Source: Chloroflexota bacterium
GTDB lineage: Bacteria; Chloroflexota; Limnocylindria; QHBO01
Assembly: GCA_024636135.1 (NCBI GenBank)
Contig: JAGXHP010000111.1
Coordinates: 1 to 15,080 of the forward strand
Reading direction: 5' to 3'
Length of the DNA: 15,080 nucleotides
Positions 15,052 to 15,080 of this stretch are shown piece after piece. The notes below the pieces were generated by a model that made no database searches, was not told the DNA's origin, and worked only from the letters and a program-made list of their open reading frames with translations. The position numbers and the translations under genes are program-made. Each line of letters opens with the position of its first letter. The first letter of the stretch is position 1.

Positions 15052-15080
15052 GGCGTGCCGGGGCGCTCGACGGTGCTCGC

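Noticed and set aside
1..15080. tRNA, rRNA, CRISPR arrays, insertion sequences and attachment sites
   Set aside because: I looked for these across both strands and saw no cloverleaf, repeat-spacer pattern, transposase motif or flanking direct repeat.

Overview
The window is GC-rich bacterial chromosome, densely packed, with frequent GTG and probably TTG starts. Gene content (GlgE/TreS glucan-trehalose genes, small-type PurL, Fe-S-type PurF, several zinc-ribbon membrane proteins) suits Chloroflexota (for example the uncultured Limnocylindria/Ellin6529 type) or possibly Actinomycetota. That assignment is an impression from family content, not a computed placement. I see no tRNA, rRNA, CRISPR array, insertion sequence or phage gene, and no gene-free stretch longer than about 210 bases.

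Left end (1-2354, minus strand): glgE, the maltosyltransferase that builds alpha-1,4-glucan from maltose-1-phosphate, is followed 30 bases later by the 5' end of treS, trehalose synthase, which runs off the window. This is the core of the GlgE route (trehalose to maltose to maltose-1-phosphate to glucan). Divergent from it across 69 bases is a secreted lipoprotein of the PQQ-dependent glucose/sorbosone dehydrogenase family (2424-3692, plus).

Centre (3638-9279, minus strand): reading in the direction of transcription, purF, purM and purN form a tight purine operon (2-base gap, then a 4-base stop/start overlap). They are followed by a two-helix membrane protein with a double zinc ribbon, a CPBP-family intramembrane protease and a RadC-like JAMM protein. 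The radC 3' end overlaps the 3' end of the dehydrogenase gene by 55 bases, tail to tail. A two-part hairpin (6116-6147) lies between purN and the zinc-ribbon gene.

Plus-strand island (9490-11429): a membrane-anchored GGDEF-HD-GYP cyclic-di-GMP protein and a small single-helix protein sit between the two purine blocks.

Right end (11426-15041, minus strand): two membrane proteins, each with an N-terminal zinc ribbon, lead into purL with gaps of 3 and 4 bases. The purL stop overlaps the stop of the small plus-strand gene in a shared CTAG. So four de novo purine genes (purL, purF, purM, purN) lie in one neighbourhood, but split by the signalling island. purS and purQ, the expected partners of this PurL type, are not in the window.

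I did not find a clearly new system. The points most worth checking are the GGDEF-HD-GYP protein with an apparently altered metal site, the repeated pairing of zinc-ribbon membrane proteins with purine genes, and the hairpin after purN.
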